Shown here in pieces: positions 1-7,804 of a stretch of DNA of 64,000 nt (within the stretch, counting starts at the first letter, position 1; every line of letters begins with the position of its first letter). Under the pieces are notes generated by a model. That model saw only the letters and a list, made by a program, of their open reading frames with translations, did no database searches and had not been told where the DNA came from. Origin of the DNA: Nocardia suismassiliense. GTDB taxonomy: Bacteria > Actinomycetota > Actinomycetes > Mycobacteriales > Mycobacteriaceae. Where the stretch lies: NCBI RefSeq assembly GCF_900269665.1, contig NZ_LT985361.1:5049382-5113381 (forward strand), written 5' to 3'. A program made the translations under genes and the position numbers.

Positions 1-207
1 ATGAACGCCCTGGTCACCTTCCGCACCCTGCACAACCGCATGGCAGGCGGCGCTTACACCGACGCCACCCGCCACCCCACCGGCATGGCCGGCGTAAGCC
101 CCGGCCTCCTCAACCACATCCTCACCCTCACTCAAGACTGCGCCACCCGAACCCGCGCCCGCCGCACCGGAATCCGCACCCACTCTCGGGATCCGCACTC
201 ACTCTGA
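1..207 (+). CDS. Unrecognised ORF, possibly the 3' end of a gene starting left of the window
   Basis: The frame is open from the first base and ends at a TGA at 205-207. Codons through about base 175 have strongly C/G third positions like real genes here, so the frame is probably coding. The ATG at position 1 may be internal, because the upstream sequence is missing. The 68 visible residues are rich in Thr, Arg and His and show no motif I recognise. The last dozen codons run into a 13-bp inverted repeat (185-237). No function is proposed. Confidence 0.35.
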   Translation: MNALVTFRTLHNRMAGGAYTDATRHPTGMAGVSPGLLNHILTLTQDCATRTRARRTGIRTHSRDPHSL

Positions 208-237
208 CACCCGTACTCGGTGCCTGCGGATCCCGAG
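185..237. terminator. 13-bp perfect inverted repeat between convergent genes, possible terminator
   Basis: CTCGGGATCCGCA (185-197) is perfectly repeated in inverse at 225-237, with a 27-nt interval that can form a smaller inner pairing (CACC with GGTG). It lies where the rightward ORF ending at 207 meets the leftward gene ending at 311. That suits a bidirectional terminator, but there is no U-tract and the loop is long. Confidence 0.4.
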
Positions 238-310
238 AAAGAGTGCGGCAGATCGAACTAGCGAGCAACGCCGAGCAGCAGCTGCAACGCGGTGGCAGTA
301 AGCACACTGC

Positions 311-2152
311 CTACCTGGGGAGGGTGACGATCTGAACGGGCGTCCCCAGCGGCGCGCCATTGCTGGTGGTGGTGAATTCGAAACTGCCGGAGCATCCGTC
401 GATGGTGTAGTCGCCGTTGATGTTGCGCAGTTGGCCGAGCACGTCGCTGGTTCCCGGCATCCGGTTGGGCGTTGCGGCCAGGCGGATGGCTCGGGTTGCG
501 GTGAGGGTGGCGTCGTGGACCAGGCAGGTGTAGGCGTCGGTGCCGTCGGCGCGGTAGCCCGCGTTGGCGAGGGCCTCGGTGTAGAGCTGCCAGCCCTCGG
601 GCGGGGCGCCGCGGCCGATGGGCCAGTCCAAATGGACCACACCGGCGTAGATCACCTGCACGCCGGCTTGGCGCAGCTGGTCGGGATTTCGGTGGATCGC
701 GGTCAACGCGGTCACTCCGGTCATGATCGTCAACGGCCGAGACCGGCAGGCGCGTTCTTTCAGCGAGTCGATGAACTCGCCCATGTCGGAGACGCGGCCG
801 GCGAACAGAATGGTGTTGGCACCGGACGCACACACGTTGCGGGTGACACCGTCGAACATCTGCGGCCAGGTGTCGCTGGGAATGGTGACGCCGGTGAATC
901 CCTGGTCGGGGATCTGCCCGATCCAGCGACCGAGCTTGTCGCGGAACACTTTCTGTAGCGCGGCGGCGTAGAGATCACCGCGGGTTTCGGCGTTCTGATC
1001 CCACACCACGATCGCCGGACCCAACTCCGGGTGGCTATCGAGATATCCGCTGAGATGGTCGACGAAAGTACTGGTGGCCGGGGTGACGCGCACCATGCCG
1101 GGGATGTTGTCGTAATTCAACTCGTCCGCGGTGGTGATGGCGCCGATGATCGGGATCTGTCTGCCGCTCAACGCTTTCGCCGCGTCCCGCGTGTCGGCCA
1201 CACTGGTGCCCAGCGCGACGACGGCCGCGACCCGTTGGCGCGGGTCCTGGGCTCCTGCCAGCGAGATCAGTCGGTCGACCGGTGCCCGCCACTGGTTCTG
1301 GAAGCTGCCGTTGTTGGCCAGCAACAGCCGGATCGCGGGCCGGGGATCGCCGAAGGACCGCCCGCTGTTGACCCGATGCTGCGCGGCGGCGGCGCCGATG
1401 AGCATCTGCCGCATCTGGTCGCTGGAGAGCTGGCCCTCCTTCGGGCGACCACCCGGCGGACCGGTTTGCGTCGGCTGGGAGAGCGGGCCCAGCAGCGCGA
1501 CGGTGAGATAGTCGCCGCTCACCAGCCTGTTCTGCGTGGCGATCTGCTCGACCACATCCGCCGATACCGGGTCGAATCCGGTGAACGCACCATCGGTCAC
1601 GCCGATGCACTCCCCGTCCACCAAGGTCAGCCCCGCCTCGGCGCACGTGTCGTCCGCGGACCGGATCAACCACACCACGACCGCCGCGACCACCAAAACC
1701 AAAACCAACGCCAAAGCCGTAACCACGACGGCAGGGCCACGATGGTGGCGGACCCATTCCCTACCTCTGGCCAACCACGGCCCTCGGTCTCGGGACGCGA
1801 CAGAGCCGGAGCGCTCCTCGCCTGAGGGCACCGGAATTTCCTGGGGCGGCGCGGGCGGTCTTGCAGCGGCGCTGCGCTGCTCCTCCCACCAAGCCAACTC
1901 GTTCTGCAGCTGCTGCCCGGCCAGCTCCGGTCGAGCGTGGTGCAGGCACGCGGTCACGATCGCCTTGGTTGTTTCCCGTTTCGGCAAGGGCTGACCGGAC
2001 GTGATCGCCTGGCGCAACTCCTCCGCGCTGATGTGGGCTTCCTCGGCGAGGCGCGCCAGGCGCGTAGCGTCCGAAGCCGCTCCCGTGCGACCGACCAATT
2101 CCCGCAGTATCTCCTTGAACGCGGCGATCGGATCGGTATTCGGGGCGGTCAC
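311..2152 (-). CDS. Single-pass membrane protein: helical cytoplasmic domain plus extracellular ABC-type ligand-binding fold
   Basis: About 613 residues if the GTG at 2152 is the start; the frame stays open to 2320, and a GTG at 2194 is another option. Residues about 5-95 are a charged, all-helical domain resembling the small helix-turn-helix-like domains at the N-termini of actinobacterial signalling proteins. A Pro/Ser-rich linker follows, then one strong membrane helix (about 139-164, Val/Leu/Ala) and roughly 450 residues outside. The outer part resembles a type-1 periplasmic binding protein of the branched-chain amino-acid kind: it has the alternating strand phrases IRLLLANNGS, IIGAITTADEL and IVVWDQNAE. 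No lipobox and no ABC permease or ATPase lie nearby, so a sensor role is more likely than transport. Downstream of, and on the same strand as, the repeat protein at 2339-3778. The ligand is unknown. Confidence 0.65.
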   Translation of the reverse strand: MTAPNTDPIAAFKEILRELVGRTGAASDATRLARLAEEAHISAEELRQAITSGQPLPKRETTKAIVTACLHHARPELAGQQLQNELAWWEEQRSAAARPPAPPQEIPVPSGEERSGSVASRDRGPWLARGREWVRHHRGPAVVVTALALVLVLVVAAVVVWLIRSADDTCAEAGLTLVDGECIGVTDGAFTGFDPVSADVVEQIATQNRLVSGDYLTVALLGPLSQPTQTGPPGGRPKEGQLSSDQMRQMLIGAAAAQHRVNSGRSFGDPRPAIRLLLANNGSFQNQWRAPVDRLISLAGAQDPRQRVAAVVALGTSVADTRDAAKALSGRQIPIIGAITTADELNYDNIPGMVRVTPATSTFVDHLSGYLDSHPELGPAIVVWDQNAETRGDLYAAALQKVFRDKLGRWIGQIPDQGFTGVTIPSDTWPQMFDGVTRNVCASGANTILFAGRVSDMGEFIDSLKERACRSRPLTIMTGVTALTAIHRNPDQLRQAGVQVIYAGVVHLDWPIGRGAPPEGWQLYTEALANAGYRADGTDAYTCLVHDATLTATRAIRLAATPNRMPGTSDVLGQLRNINGDYTIDGCSGSFEFTTTSNGAPLGTPVQIVTLPR

Positions 2153-2338
2153 CGCAGTACCTGCACTCGCGTAGTCTCGATCATCGGCCCCCACCAACCT
2201 TCCCTGCCATGGTTCGAAAACCAACGCGCACATGCACGTTCGACGGCTACACCACCAACGTCCCCTTGCCCGTAGGAACATGATTCCCCACCCCGACGCA
2301 CTCCCGCGTCGAAACAGCATCGATCGCTTCGGGCGGTG

Positions 2339-3778
2339 TCACCGCGCATTCACGGCGGGCGGCCAGTCGTGCGGCTCGATATTCCCTGGCTTCCCGGCAC
2401 CGTCTTGGCCCCAATCGAACTCCGGCGGTGGCGGCCCCCACCGCTGCGGGTTGGTGAACTCGATTCGCTCCGAACCGAAGTCGACCGACACGAAACTAGT
2501 CGGGGCCGTGAAAACAAGGCGTGTGAAATCGGCCGGCCCCTGGAACGTCGCCGTGTGGAACGAGGTGTCGCCGCCGAACGTCGCCTCGTCGAAGGATGCT
2601 TTGGCGCCGAACGTCGCCTCGCGGAAGCCGGTACTGCCATTGAACGTCACCTTGTTGAACCAGGCACCACCCCGGAACGTCGCCTCGCCGAATCCGGTAT
2701 CGGCACGGAACGTCGTCCCGTCGAACCTGGCGGTGCCACTGAACATCGCTCCGCTGAACCAGGCACGCCGGGCGAACGTCGCCGTGTGGAACCAGGCGTC
2801 GCCACCGAACATCGCCGTGTTGAACTGGGCGTCGCCGGTGAACGTCGCCGTGCCGAATCGGGCGGCGCCGACGAACGACGCCCCGATGAACCCTGCGTCG
2901 CCGCCGAAACTCGCCCCGTCGAACATGGCAGTGCCACTGAACGTGGCCCCGTTGAACCAGGTATCGCCGGTAAACGTCGCCCCATTGAACCCGTTGTCGG
3001 CATTGAACTTCGCCGTGTGGAACCACGTGTCGCCGCGGAACGTCGCCTCGTCGAATCGGGCGGCGCCGACGAAGACGGCTCCACTGAAATCGACGTTCTC
3101 CAGGTAAGCGGTCCGCAAATCGAAATGGCTTGCCGACCAGCTGTATTCGGCTTCCGGTCGGAGATGCTCGCCGATCACCCGGACGATGGTTTTGCGGACC
3201 TCACGGTCGTTCTGCCGGTACTCGAAGTGTTGTTCGTCCTCCGGACCCGACTCGTCGGCCGGCGGGTACTTGCGGATGTTCTTGGTCTGGTGGTTACCCC
3301 CGAGATCCGGAGTGTAGGGCAGGCGGAGGTAACCGCAGAGCACGTCGATGCATTGCTGCCGACGCAGGCCGTCGGTTTCGTCCGCGGCACCGGCCATCGC
3401 GTACACCCCCGCGATCCGGACCGCGACATCGGTCGCACCGAGTTGCGCGGCCGCAGCCCCGAATCGTTCGACGAACCGGCTCTGCTCGGCATCACGCTGG
3501 CGTCGGTAGGCGATCACCAAGGCGACAACACCACCGACCCCGGCGACGATGGTCAGTGCCACCTTGGTGATATCGAGCGGCGCGGCTTTCGCATCGCTGG
3601 TCGGGGTGTACCGATTCACCCCCTGGTAGGCCACGTAGGCGACAGCGACTCCCGCTACTAGCGCGGACATGATCGCCGGAAGCAACCCGAACCGCTCCGC
3701 CCGACGCCTGATCGCCCTGTTGCTCTTGCCGATCCGCGCCAGCAGTGCGGTCGACTTGTTGCGCACCCACCCGAACAT
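2339..3778 (-). CDS. Membrane-anchored pentapeptide-repeat-family protein (Pentapeptide_3 type)
   Basis: About 479 residues from the ATG at 3778; the frame stays open to 3883. Two membrane helices (about 32-51 and 70-91) are followed by a conserved segment containing RFVERFGAAAAQLGA and VRIAGVYAMAGAA. That segment precedes the repeats in many actinobacterial proteins of this kind. Residues about 236-433 form the repeat region, with Phe at alternating 6- and 5-residue spacing, 18 units without a slip. Such repeats fold as a right-handed quadrilateral beta-helix. The biochemical role of these membrane-tethered forms is unknown. The protein has no obvious enzymatic domain. It may act with the downstream membrane sensor (311-2152), which has the same orientation. 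Confidence 0.75.
   Translation of the reverse strand: MFGWVRNKSTALLARIGKSNRAIRRRAERFGLLPAIMSALVAGVAVAYVAYQGVNRYTPTSDAKAAPLDITKVALTIVAGVGGVVALVIAYRRQRDAEQSRFVERFGAAAAQLGATDVAVRIAGVYAMAGAADETDGLRRQQCIDVLCGYLRLPYTPDLGGNHQTKNIRKYPPADESGPEDEQHFEYRQNDREVRKTIVRVIGEHLRPEAEYSWSASHFDLRTAYLENVDFSGAVFVGAARFDEATFRGDTWFHTAKFNADNGFNGATFTGDTWFNGATFSGTAMFDGASFGGDAGFIGASFVGAARFGTATFTGDAQFNTAMFGGDAWFHTATFARRAWFSGAMFSGTARFDGTTFRADTGFGEATFRGGAWFNKVTFNGSTGFREATFGAKASFDEATFGGDTSFHTATFQGPADFTRLVFTAPTSFVSVDFGSERIEFTNPQRWGPPPPEFDWGQDGAGKPGNIEPHDWPPAVNAR
2480..3073 (-). repeat. 18 tandem 33-nt units encoding an 11-residue repeat
   Basis: Within the preceding gene, Phe recurs at 6, 5, 6, 5 residue intervals. The 11-residue unit is roughly F-x-G-D-A-x-F-x-x-A-T. 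Eighteen consecutive units are counted with no insertion or loss, so the DNA has a 33-nt period. The units differ in sequence at the other positions, so the array is old rather than a recent expansion. It is coding sequence, not a CRISPR array. Confidence 0.85.
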
Positions 3779-3915
3779 CGCTCGATTGTGCTCGCAGCCG
3801 CGAAGTCTCGCACAGCACTCCACACTTCTCGCCGCGGTGAGTTGCGGTGTTCTCGCACCGTCAATGGTGCTGCGGGGCAACAATGGTGGCGTACGTGCGT
3901 TGATCGGGGGCGTCT

Positions 3916-4377
3916 GTGGAGTTGGTTTCTGGTGACAGCAGCGATGAGGAGAGACCGCGCGCGCAGAGGTTCAACATCCGTTTTCTTCGGCGTTGCGTAG
4001 GGCTGGCACTCGTGCTGTGGGCGGCGGCGCTGACACAGCCGCTGGCTGACTTCACCGACAGTGGCTGGGGAGTCATCCGGACCATCCAGGTTTACCCGTT
4101 CAAAAGTGGCGAAGCCCCGGGCGCGGCCAGCTTGGTCGTCTGTGGCGCCTTCCTTGCCATTGTCGGGGCGGGGGTCTCGGTAGGCACACTCTCGTCTCAG
4201 GACGGGATCATTCGGAAGTTCGGTGGCGTGCTGGCCTTCACTGTCTTCACCTGGTGTTTCTTCGGCGCAATTCTTTTCTTCAGCACGTTCACCGGCACGC
4301 TACTTGCGGGCATGTGGCTGATCCTTCTATCCATACTCATGCTGTTCGTGGCCGCATTGGAGGCGGGCATGGTCTAG
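3916..4377 (+). CDS. Small polytopic membrane protein of unknown function
   Basis: The start is a GTG at 3916, preceded by GGGGG at a suitable distance. The protein has 153 residues: a charged N-terminus of about 25 residues (Asp/Glu, then Arg-rich), then four probable membrane helices at about 27-46, 68-92, 103-125 and 128-150. I recognise no family motif. It is divergent from the repeat protein (start 3778), with about 140 bp between them, and its stop lies 27 bp from the end of the convergent pqqB gene. Confidence 0.6.
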   Translation: MELVSGDSSDEERPRAQRFNIRFLRRCVGLALVLWAAALTQPLADFTDSGWGVIRTIQVYPFKSGEAPGAASLVVCGAFLAIVGAGVSVGTLSSQDGIIRKFGGVLAFTVFTWCFFGAILFFSTFTGTLLAGMWLILLSILMLFVAALEAGMV

Positions 4378-4404
4378 TCAGCTGGGTCGTGCCGTGCGAT
4401 CACC

Positions 4405-5295
4405 TCACACAGTGAGTTCGGCACCGTCGGGTAGGACTTCCACACCTGCTCGCGCTACCAGTTCGCTGGCGGCGGAGGTGGGTTCGAGGAGGGGGTTGGT
4501 GTTGTTGAGGTGGGTGTAGATTCGGCGCAATCCGGGGTGGTGGGTGAGGGCGGTTAGGGAGCCGGTGGGGCCGGCTATGGGGAGGTGGCCCATGAGGGAT
4601 TGGCCGGCGTCGGGGTCCTGGGAGTGGACGGCCGAGCCGAGTTCTTGGGGGCTGAAGAAGGTGCCGTCCAGTAGTGCGCAGTCGGCGGAGGCGAGCAGGT
4701 TGTCCAAGGCGGCAGGCCAATTCGCCAGGCACGGCGCGTACACGAAGACGCCGCCGGTCACCGGGTCTTCGATGCGCAGGGCGGTCACCCAGTGGGTGGA
4801 GGGCGACGGCGTTGCGATGTATTTCGGTGCCTTGGCGCTGATCGGGTGGGCGACCACTCGGAGCCCACCGGCCAACTCGAAGCCGGGCACGGTGCTGTCC
4901 TGCCACTTCCATGGGCGGTAACGAGTGAGCAGGCCGCGCAGCGGCTGGAGGGCGTCGAGTACGACAGGGCTGGCGTAGACGGTCAGGTCGGCGGCTCCAC
5001 GCAGGATGGCCAGCCCCATCGTGTGGTCCACCTCGGCGTCGGTGAGGAGCACGCCGCGCACGGGGGTTTCCCGCGGTCCCGGGCCGGGACGGAGGGCGGG
5101 CGTGGCGAGCAGTTGGGTGCGAATATCGGGGGAAGCGTTGAGCAGCCACCAATCTCGCGAGTTGCCGCTGATGGCGACGCACTCTTGACTGCGCGACGGT
5201 AGCTCGCCGTTACGGGCACTCAGGCAGAGGTCGCAGGCGCAGTCCCACTGCGGGAACCCACCGCCGGCAGCGGTACCGAGCAGGATCACCTTCAC
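4405..5295 (-). CDS. pqqB: PqqB, metallo-beta-lactamase-fold protein of PQQ biosynthesis
   Basis: The GTG at 5295 overlaps the pqqE stop (GTGA), giving 296 residues, the usual PqqB length. The N-terminus KVILLGTAAGGGFPQWDC, followed by CDLCLSAR, is the PqqB signature with the zinc-binding Cys pair. LLTDAEVDHTMGL carries the family form of the metallo-beta-lactamase metal motif, and HLNNTNPLL near the C-terminus is also diagnostic. In known systems PqqB acts as an iron-dependent hydroxylase on the tyrosine-derived intermediate before PqqC. It is the last gene of the operon pqqA-C-D-E-B. Confidence 0.95.
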   Translation of the reverse strand: MKVILLGTAAGGGFPQWDCACDLCLSARNGELPSRSQECVAISGNSRDWWLLNASPDIRTQLLATPALRPGPGPRETPVRGVLLTDAEVDHTMGLAILRGAADLTVYASPVVLDALQPLRGLLTRYRPWKWQDSTVPGFELAGGLRVVAHPISAKAPKYIATPSPSTHWVTALRIEDPVTGGVFVYAPCLANWPAALDNLLASADCALLDGTFFSPQELGSAVHSQDPDAGQSLMGHLPIAGPTGSLTALTHHPGLRRIYTHLNNTNPLLEPTSAASELVARAGVEVLPDGAELTV

Positions 5296-6371
5296 GGCGC
5301 CTGCGCCCGCATGGTGAAGGCCGTCGCCGCCTCGCTCAGTGCGGCGTCGACGAGCGGCCGGTCCGGGGACAGCCCGCACACCGGGTCGGTGGCCGCCGCG
5401 TCACCGGTGAACTGGAACGCTTGGCAACGGCAGCCGCCGAAATCGGTGAAGCGTTCGGGGCAGGAACGGCAGGGTTCGGGCATCCACGAGGTACCGCGAA
5501 AAGCGTTGAACGCCTTCGATAAATACCAGATCTCGGCCAGCGGTCGTTCGAGCACGTTCTCCATCGGCAGCGTGGAGATCACCGAAGCACCGGGGCACGG
5601 CAGTACATTCCCCTCGGGCGTGACGGTCAATTGCCGTCTCCCCCACCCATCCATGCACGGCTTCGGCCGGTCCGCGAAGTAGTCCGCGACCACGTACACC
5701 AGATCGGGCCCACCCGCGTATTTCTCCCGAGCCCGCTGCATCGCCTGTCGTGCATTGTCGAGCTGAATCGCGCTGGGCAGCAACGCTGCTCGATTACGCA
5801 GCCCCCATCCGTAGTACTGCGTGTTGGCCAACTCGATGCGATCCGCGCCGAGACCGACGGCAAGGTCGACGATCTGCTCGACCCGATCGATATTCCCCCG
5901 GTGCAGCACAACGTTCACGGTGAGTGGCAATCCTGCTCCTGTGATCGCCTCGGCCGCATCGAGTTTCAGCGCGTGCACCCGAGCCCCCGCGATCCGGTCG
6001 GCGGACTGCGGATCCGCGTCCTGCATCGAGAGCTGAACGTGGTCGACCCCGCGCTCCGCGAGCTGCCGCGCCCGCTCGGCGGTCAGTCCGACACCGCTGG
6101 TGACCAGGTTGACGTAGGCCCCGAGTTCCCGTGCATGCGCGACCAAGTCGGGCAGATCCCGCCGAGACAGCGGCTCACCACCGGAGAAGTGCATCTGCAC
6201 CACGCCGAGCTCGCGGGCTTGGGTGAGCACATCGCACCACTGCGCGAAGGTCAATTCCCCAGCGCGCGAGACGAGTTCGACAGGATTCGAGCAGTAGGGG
6301 CAGTGCAGCGGGCAACGATGAGTCAGCTCGACCAGCATGCCGAGCGGCGCCTCGACCGACGTCTCAGTCAT
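5292..6371 (-). CDS. pqqE: PqqE, radical SAM enzyme cross-linking Glu and Tyr of PqqA
   Basis: The ATG at 6371 (MTETSVEAP) gives 359 residues. The radical SAM cluster motif CxxxCxxC appears as CPLHCPYC near residue 21. The C-terminal SPASM region has many cysteines (CMDGWG, CPGA, CRSCPERF, GGCRCQAF, CGLSP), as expected for two auxiliary clusters. Family knowledge: PqqE forms the C-C bond between Glu and Tyr in PqqA while PqqD presents the peptide. The gene overlaps pqqD by 8 bp and pqqB by 4 bp, so translation is probably coupled. Confidence 0.96.
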   Translation of the reverse strand: MTETSVEAPLGMLVELTHRCPLHCPYCSNPVELVSRAGELTFAQWCDVLTQARELGVVQMHFSGGEPLSRRDLPDLVAHARELGAYVNLVTSGVGLTAERARQLAERGVDHVQLSMQDADPQSADRIAGARVHALKLDAAEAITGAGLPLTVNVVLHRGNIDRVEQIVDLAVGLGADRIELANTQYYGWGLRNRAALLPSAIQLDNARQAMQRAREKYAGGPDLVYVVADYFADRPKPCMDGWGRRQLTVTPEGNVLPCPGASVISTLPMENVLERPLAEIWYLSKAFNAFRGTSWMPEPCRSCPERFTDFGGCRCQAFQFTGDAAATDPVCGLSPDRPLVDAALSEAATAFTMRAQAP

Positions 6372-6636
6372 CCAGGGCCACCACTCGTCGCTGCGCGAGC
6401 CGCTGCAACAGCTCGGCAATGTCCTCGGCGCGAACACCGTCGTACTCCGCGCCGAGCCGCTGCACAATGCCATCAATGCTGTGCGTACCGTCGCAGAGCG
6501 CGAGCACCGCCGCAGCGGTGTCATTGAGGACTACTACCCCTTCGGGCAGCAACGCCAGCTCACCACGTACCGAATCACGGGTGAGCCGGACGCCCGGCCG
6601 CAGCCGCGGCAACGTGCTATCGGACAGCCCGGCCAT
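6364..6636 (-). CDS. pqqD: PqqD, peptide chaperone that delivers PqqA to PqqE
   Basis: The ATG at 6636 (MAGLSD) is preceded by GGGGG at good spacing and gives 90 residues, the normal PqqD size. An ATG at 6666 in frame would overlap pqqC more deeply. The family pattern is visible: PRLRPGVRLTRD, then a strand phrase ending VVLNDTAAAVLALCDG, then a helical end with RLGAEYDG. PqqD is a RiPP-recognition-element protein that binds the PqqA leader. The gene overlaps both pqqC (by 20 bp) and pqqE (by 8 bp). Confidence 0.93.
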   Translation of the reverse strand: MAGLSDSTLPRLRPGVRLTRDSVRGELALLPEGVVVLNDTAAAVLALCDGTHSIDGIVQRLGAEYDGVRAEDIAELLQRLAQRRVVALDD

Positions 6637-7345
6637 CACCAGCCCCCGTGTGATAGTCGAGCGCATCGAGCACAGCGCTCAGCACATCGCATTTGAAGGC
6701 GAGCGCATCGACGCAAGCCTGCTGCTGCGCAAGGGTTTCGGCATGCCGGACCACCAGGTCGAGCAGCGAACGCCCCTCCGCCTCCACCATGTCGATGCGC
6801 GCGGTGAAGTACGCGAACCCCTCCTCCGCGATCCACGGATAGTGCTGCCGCATCCGACCCAGCCGGTAGCTCAGCAACCCGGGCGAGAACAGCTCGGTGA
6901 GCCCGGACGCCACCGCCTCCAACCACGGCCGGCGTCGAGCGAAGTCGAGATAGGCGTCCACCGCGAACCGCACCCCGGGCAAGACGAGTCGCTCCGAGAC
7001 CACCTCGGCACGCTCGAGACCCACCGCCTCGGCCAGGTGCAGCCACTTCTCCGCGCCACCCGGGGAGCCGTCGGCCCCGTCGTGATAGACGATCCGCGGC
7101 AACCACTCCCGCCGCACCTCCGGCAGCGGGCAATTGGCGATGATCGCGGCATCCTTCTGCGGCAGGCAGCGCTGGTAGTACCAGCGATTCGCCACCCACA
7201 ACCGCAGCTCGTCCTTGTCCAGCCGCCCGTGGTGCAAGCGTTCATGAAACGGATGCCGGTCCCAATACAGCGCCTCGAGCGCGTGCAGCGACTGCCGGAA
7301 CTCGGCCTCGCTCCAGCGAGTCTCCGTGTCACAGGCCGTGGACAT
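6617..7345 (-). CDS. pqqC: PqqC, final oxidase closing the PQQ ring system
   Basis: There are 242 residues from the ATG at 7345, with AAAGGTG as ribosome site. The helical-bundle PqqC sequence is clear: YWDRHPFHERLHHGRL near the N-terminus, NRWYYQRCLPQKDAAI, and RIVYHDG further on. PqqC catalyses the cofactor-free ring closure and eight-electron oxidation that yields PQQ. It follows pqqA after 35 bp, the typical gene order in compact pqq operons. Confidence 0.96.
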   Translation of the reverse strand: MSTACDTETRWSEAEFRQSLHALEALYWDRHPFHERLHHGRLDKDELRLWVANRWYYQRCLPQKDAAIIANCPLPEVRREWLPRIVYHDGADGSPGGAEKWLHLAEAVGLERAEVVSERLVLPGVRFAVDAYLDFARRRPWLEAVASGLTELFSPGLLSYRLGRMRQHYPWIAEEGFAYFTARIDMVEAEGRSLLDLVVRHAETLAQQQACVDALAFKCDVLSAVLDALDYHTGAGDGRAVR

Positions 7346-7380
7346 CCCGGTGCACCTTTACCCTTCGCGTCACCGCCGCG

Positions 7381-7506
7381 TCAGTCACGGCCGGCGTAGG
7401 CGGTAATTTCCAATGCGGTATCGAAGAAAGCGAAATCGGGACGGCGCCACACCTTCTTGCCCGTCTCGACCTTTTCGGTAGCGCGGTTCTCGACGATGGC
7501 CTGCAT
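7381..7506 (-). CDS. pqqA: PqqA precursor peptide, copy 1
   Basis: The ATG at 7506 gives a 41-residue peptide ending EITAYAGRD, with GGAGG seven bases upstream. The core phrase RPDFAFFDTALEITAYAGR contains the invariant E-x-x-x-Y (Glu33, Tyr37), the two residues fused to make PQQ. A Trp and a Pro precede the core, as in classical PqqA (W-x-x-P-x-F). The basic leader (VETGKKVWRR) would bind PqqD. It is the first gene of the operon. A second copy lies at 9431-9547. Confidence 0.93.
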   Translation of the reverse strand: MQAIVENRATEKVETGKKVWRRPDFAFFDTALEITAYAGRD

Positions 7507-7804
7507 ACGAATGCCTCCGTTTGTCAAAGGATGCGTGAATACAGCGAGCCGAACACTCTGGTTCGCGAGCGTAACACGCCCGGGCGCAAGCAAACGGCCC
7601 CACCACAACTGGGGAAATGCACCCCATAAGGGGTAGAGAGCTTTCAGCAGTCTCTGCATGATTGCTTTCGGTGCCGTAACCGAACCGATAGCCGAACGCG
7701 CACGCCAGTCATCCGAAACGTCATAACGGCGTGGGTAACATGCTTGACGCTCCTGTAATTCGTATGGCTTAGCAAACTCCTGAGTCCGGGCGAGGAGCCA
7801 CCTC
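7507..7804. promoter_or_regulatory. Divergent promoter region between pqqA and the quinoprotein gene
   Basis: These 298 bp have no gene and separate the leftward pqqA operon from the rightward quinoprotein, so both transcripts must start here. A TTGACG at 7744-7749 could be a -35 element for the quinoprotein, but no well-spaced -10 is clear. The quinoprotein ribosome site GAGGAG lies seven bases before its ATG. I saw no convincing operator palindrome. Confidence 0.45.

Noticed and set aside
2480..3073. CRISPR-like periodicity of 33 nt
   Set aside because: The period lies wholly inside an ORF and follows an 11-residue protein repeat; units diverge and there is no repeat/spacer alternation.
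7744..7768. Promoter for the quinoprotein from TTGACG and TATGGC
   Set aside because: The spacing is about 13 bp, too short for a standard promoter, so only the region is annotated.
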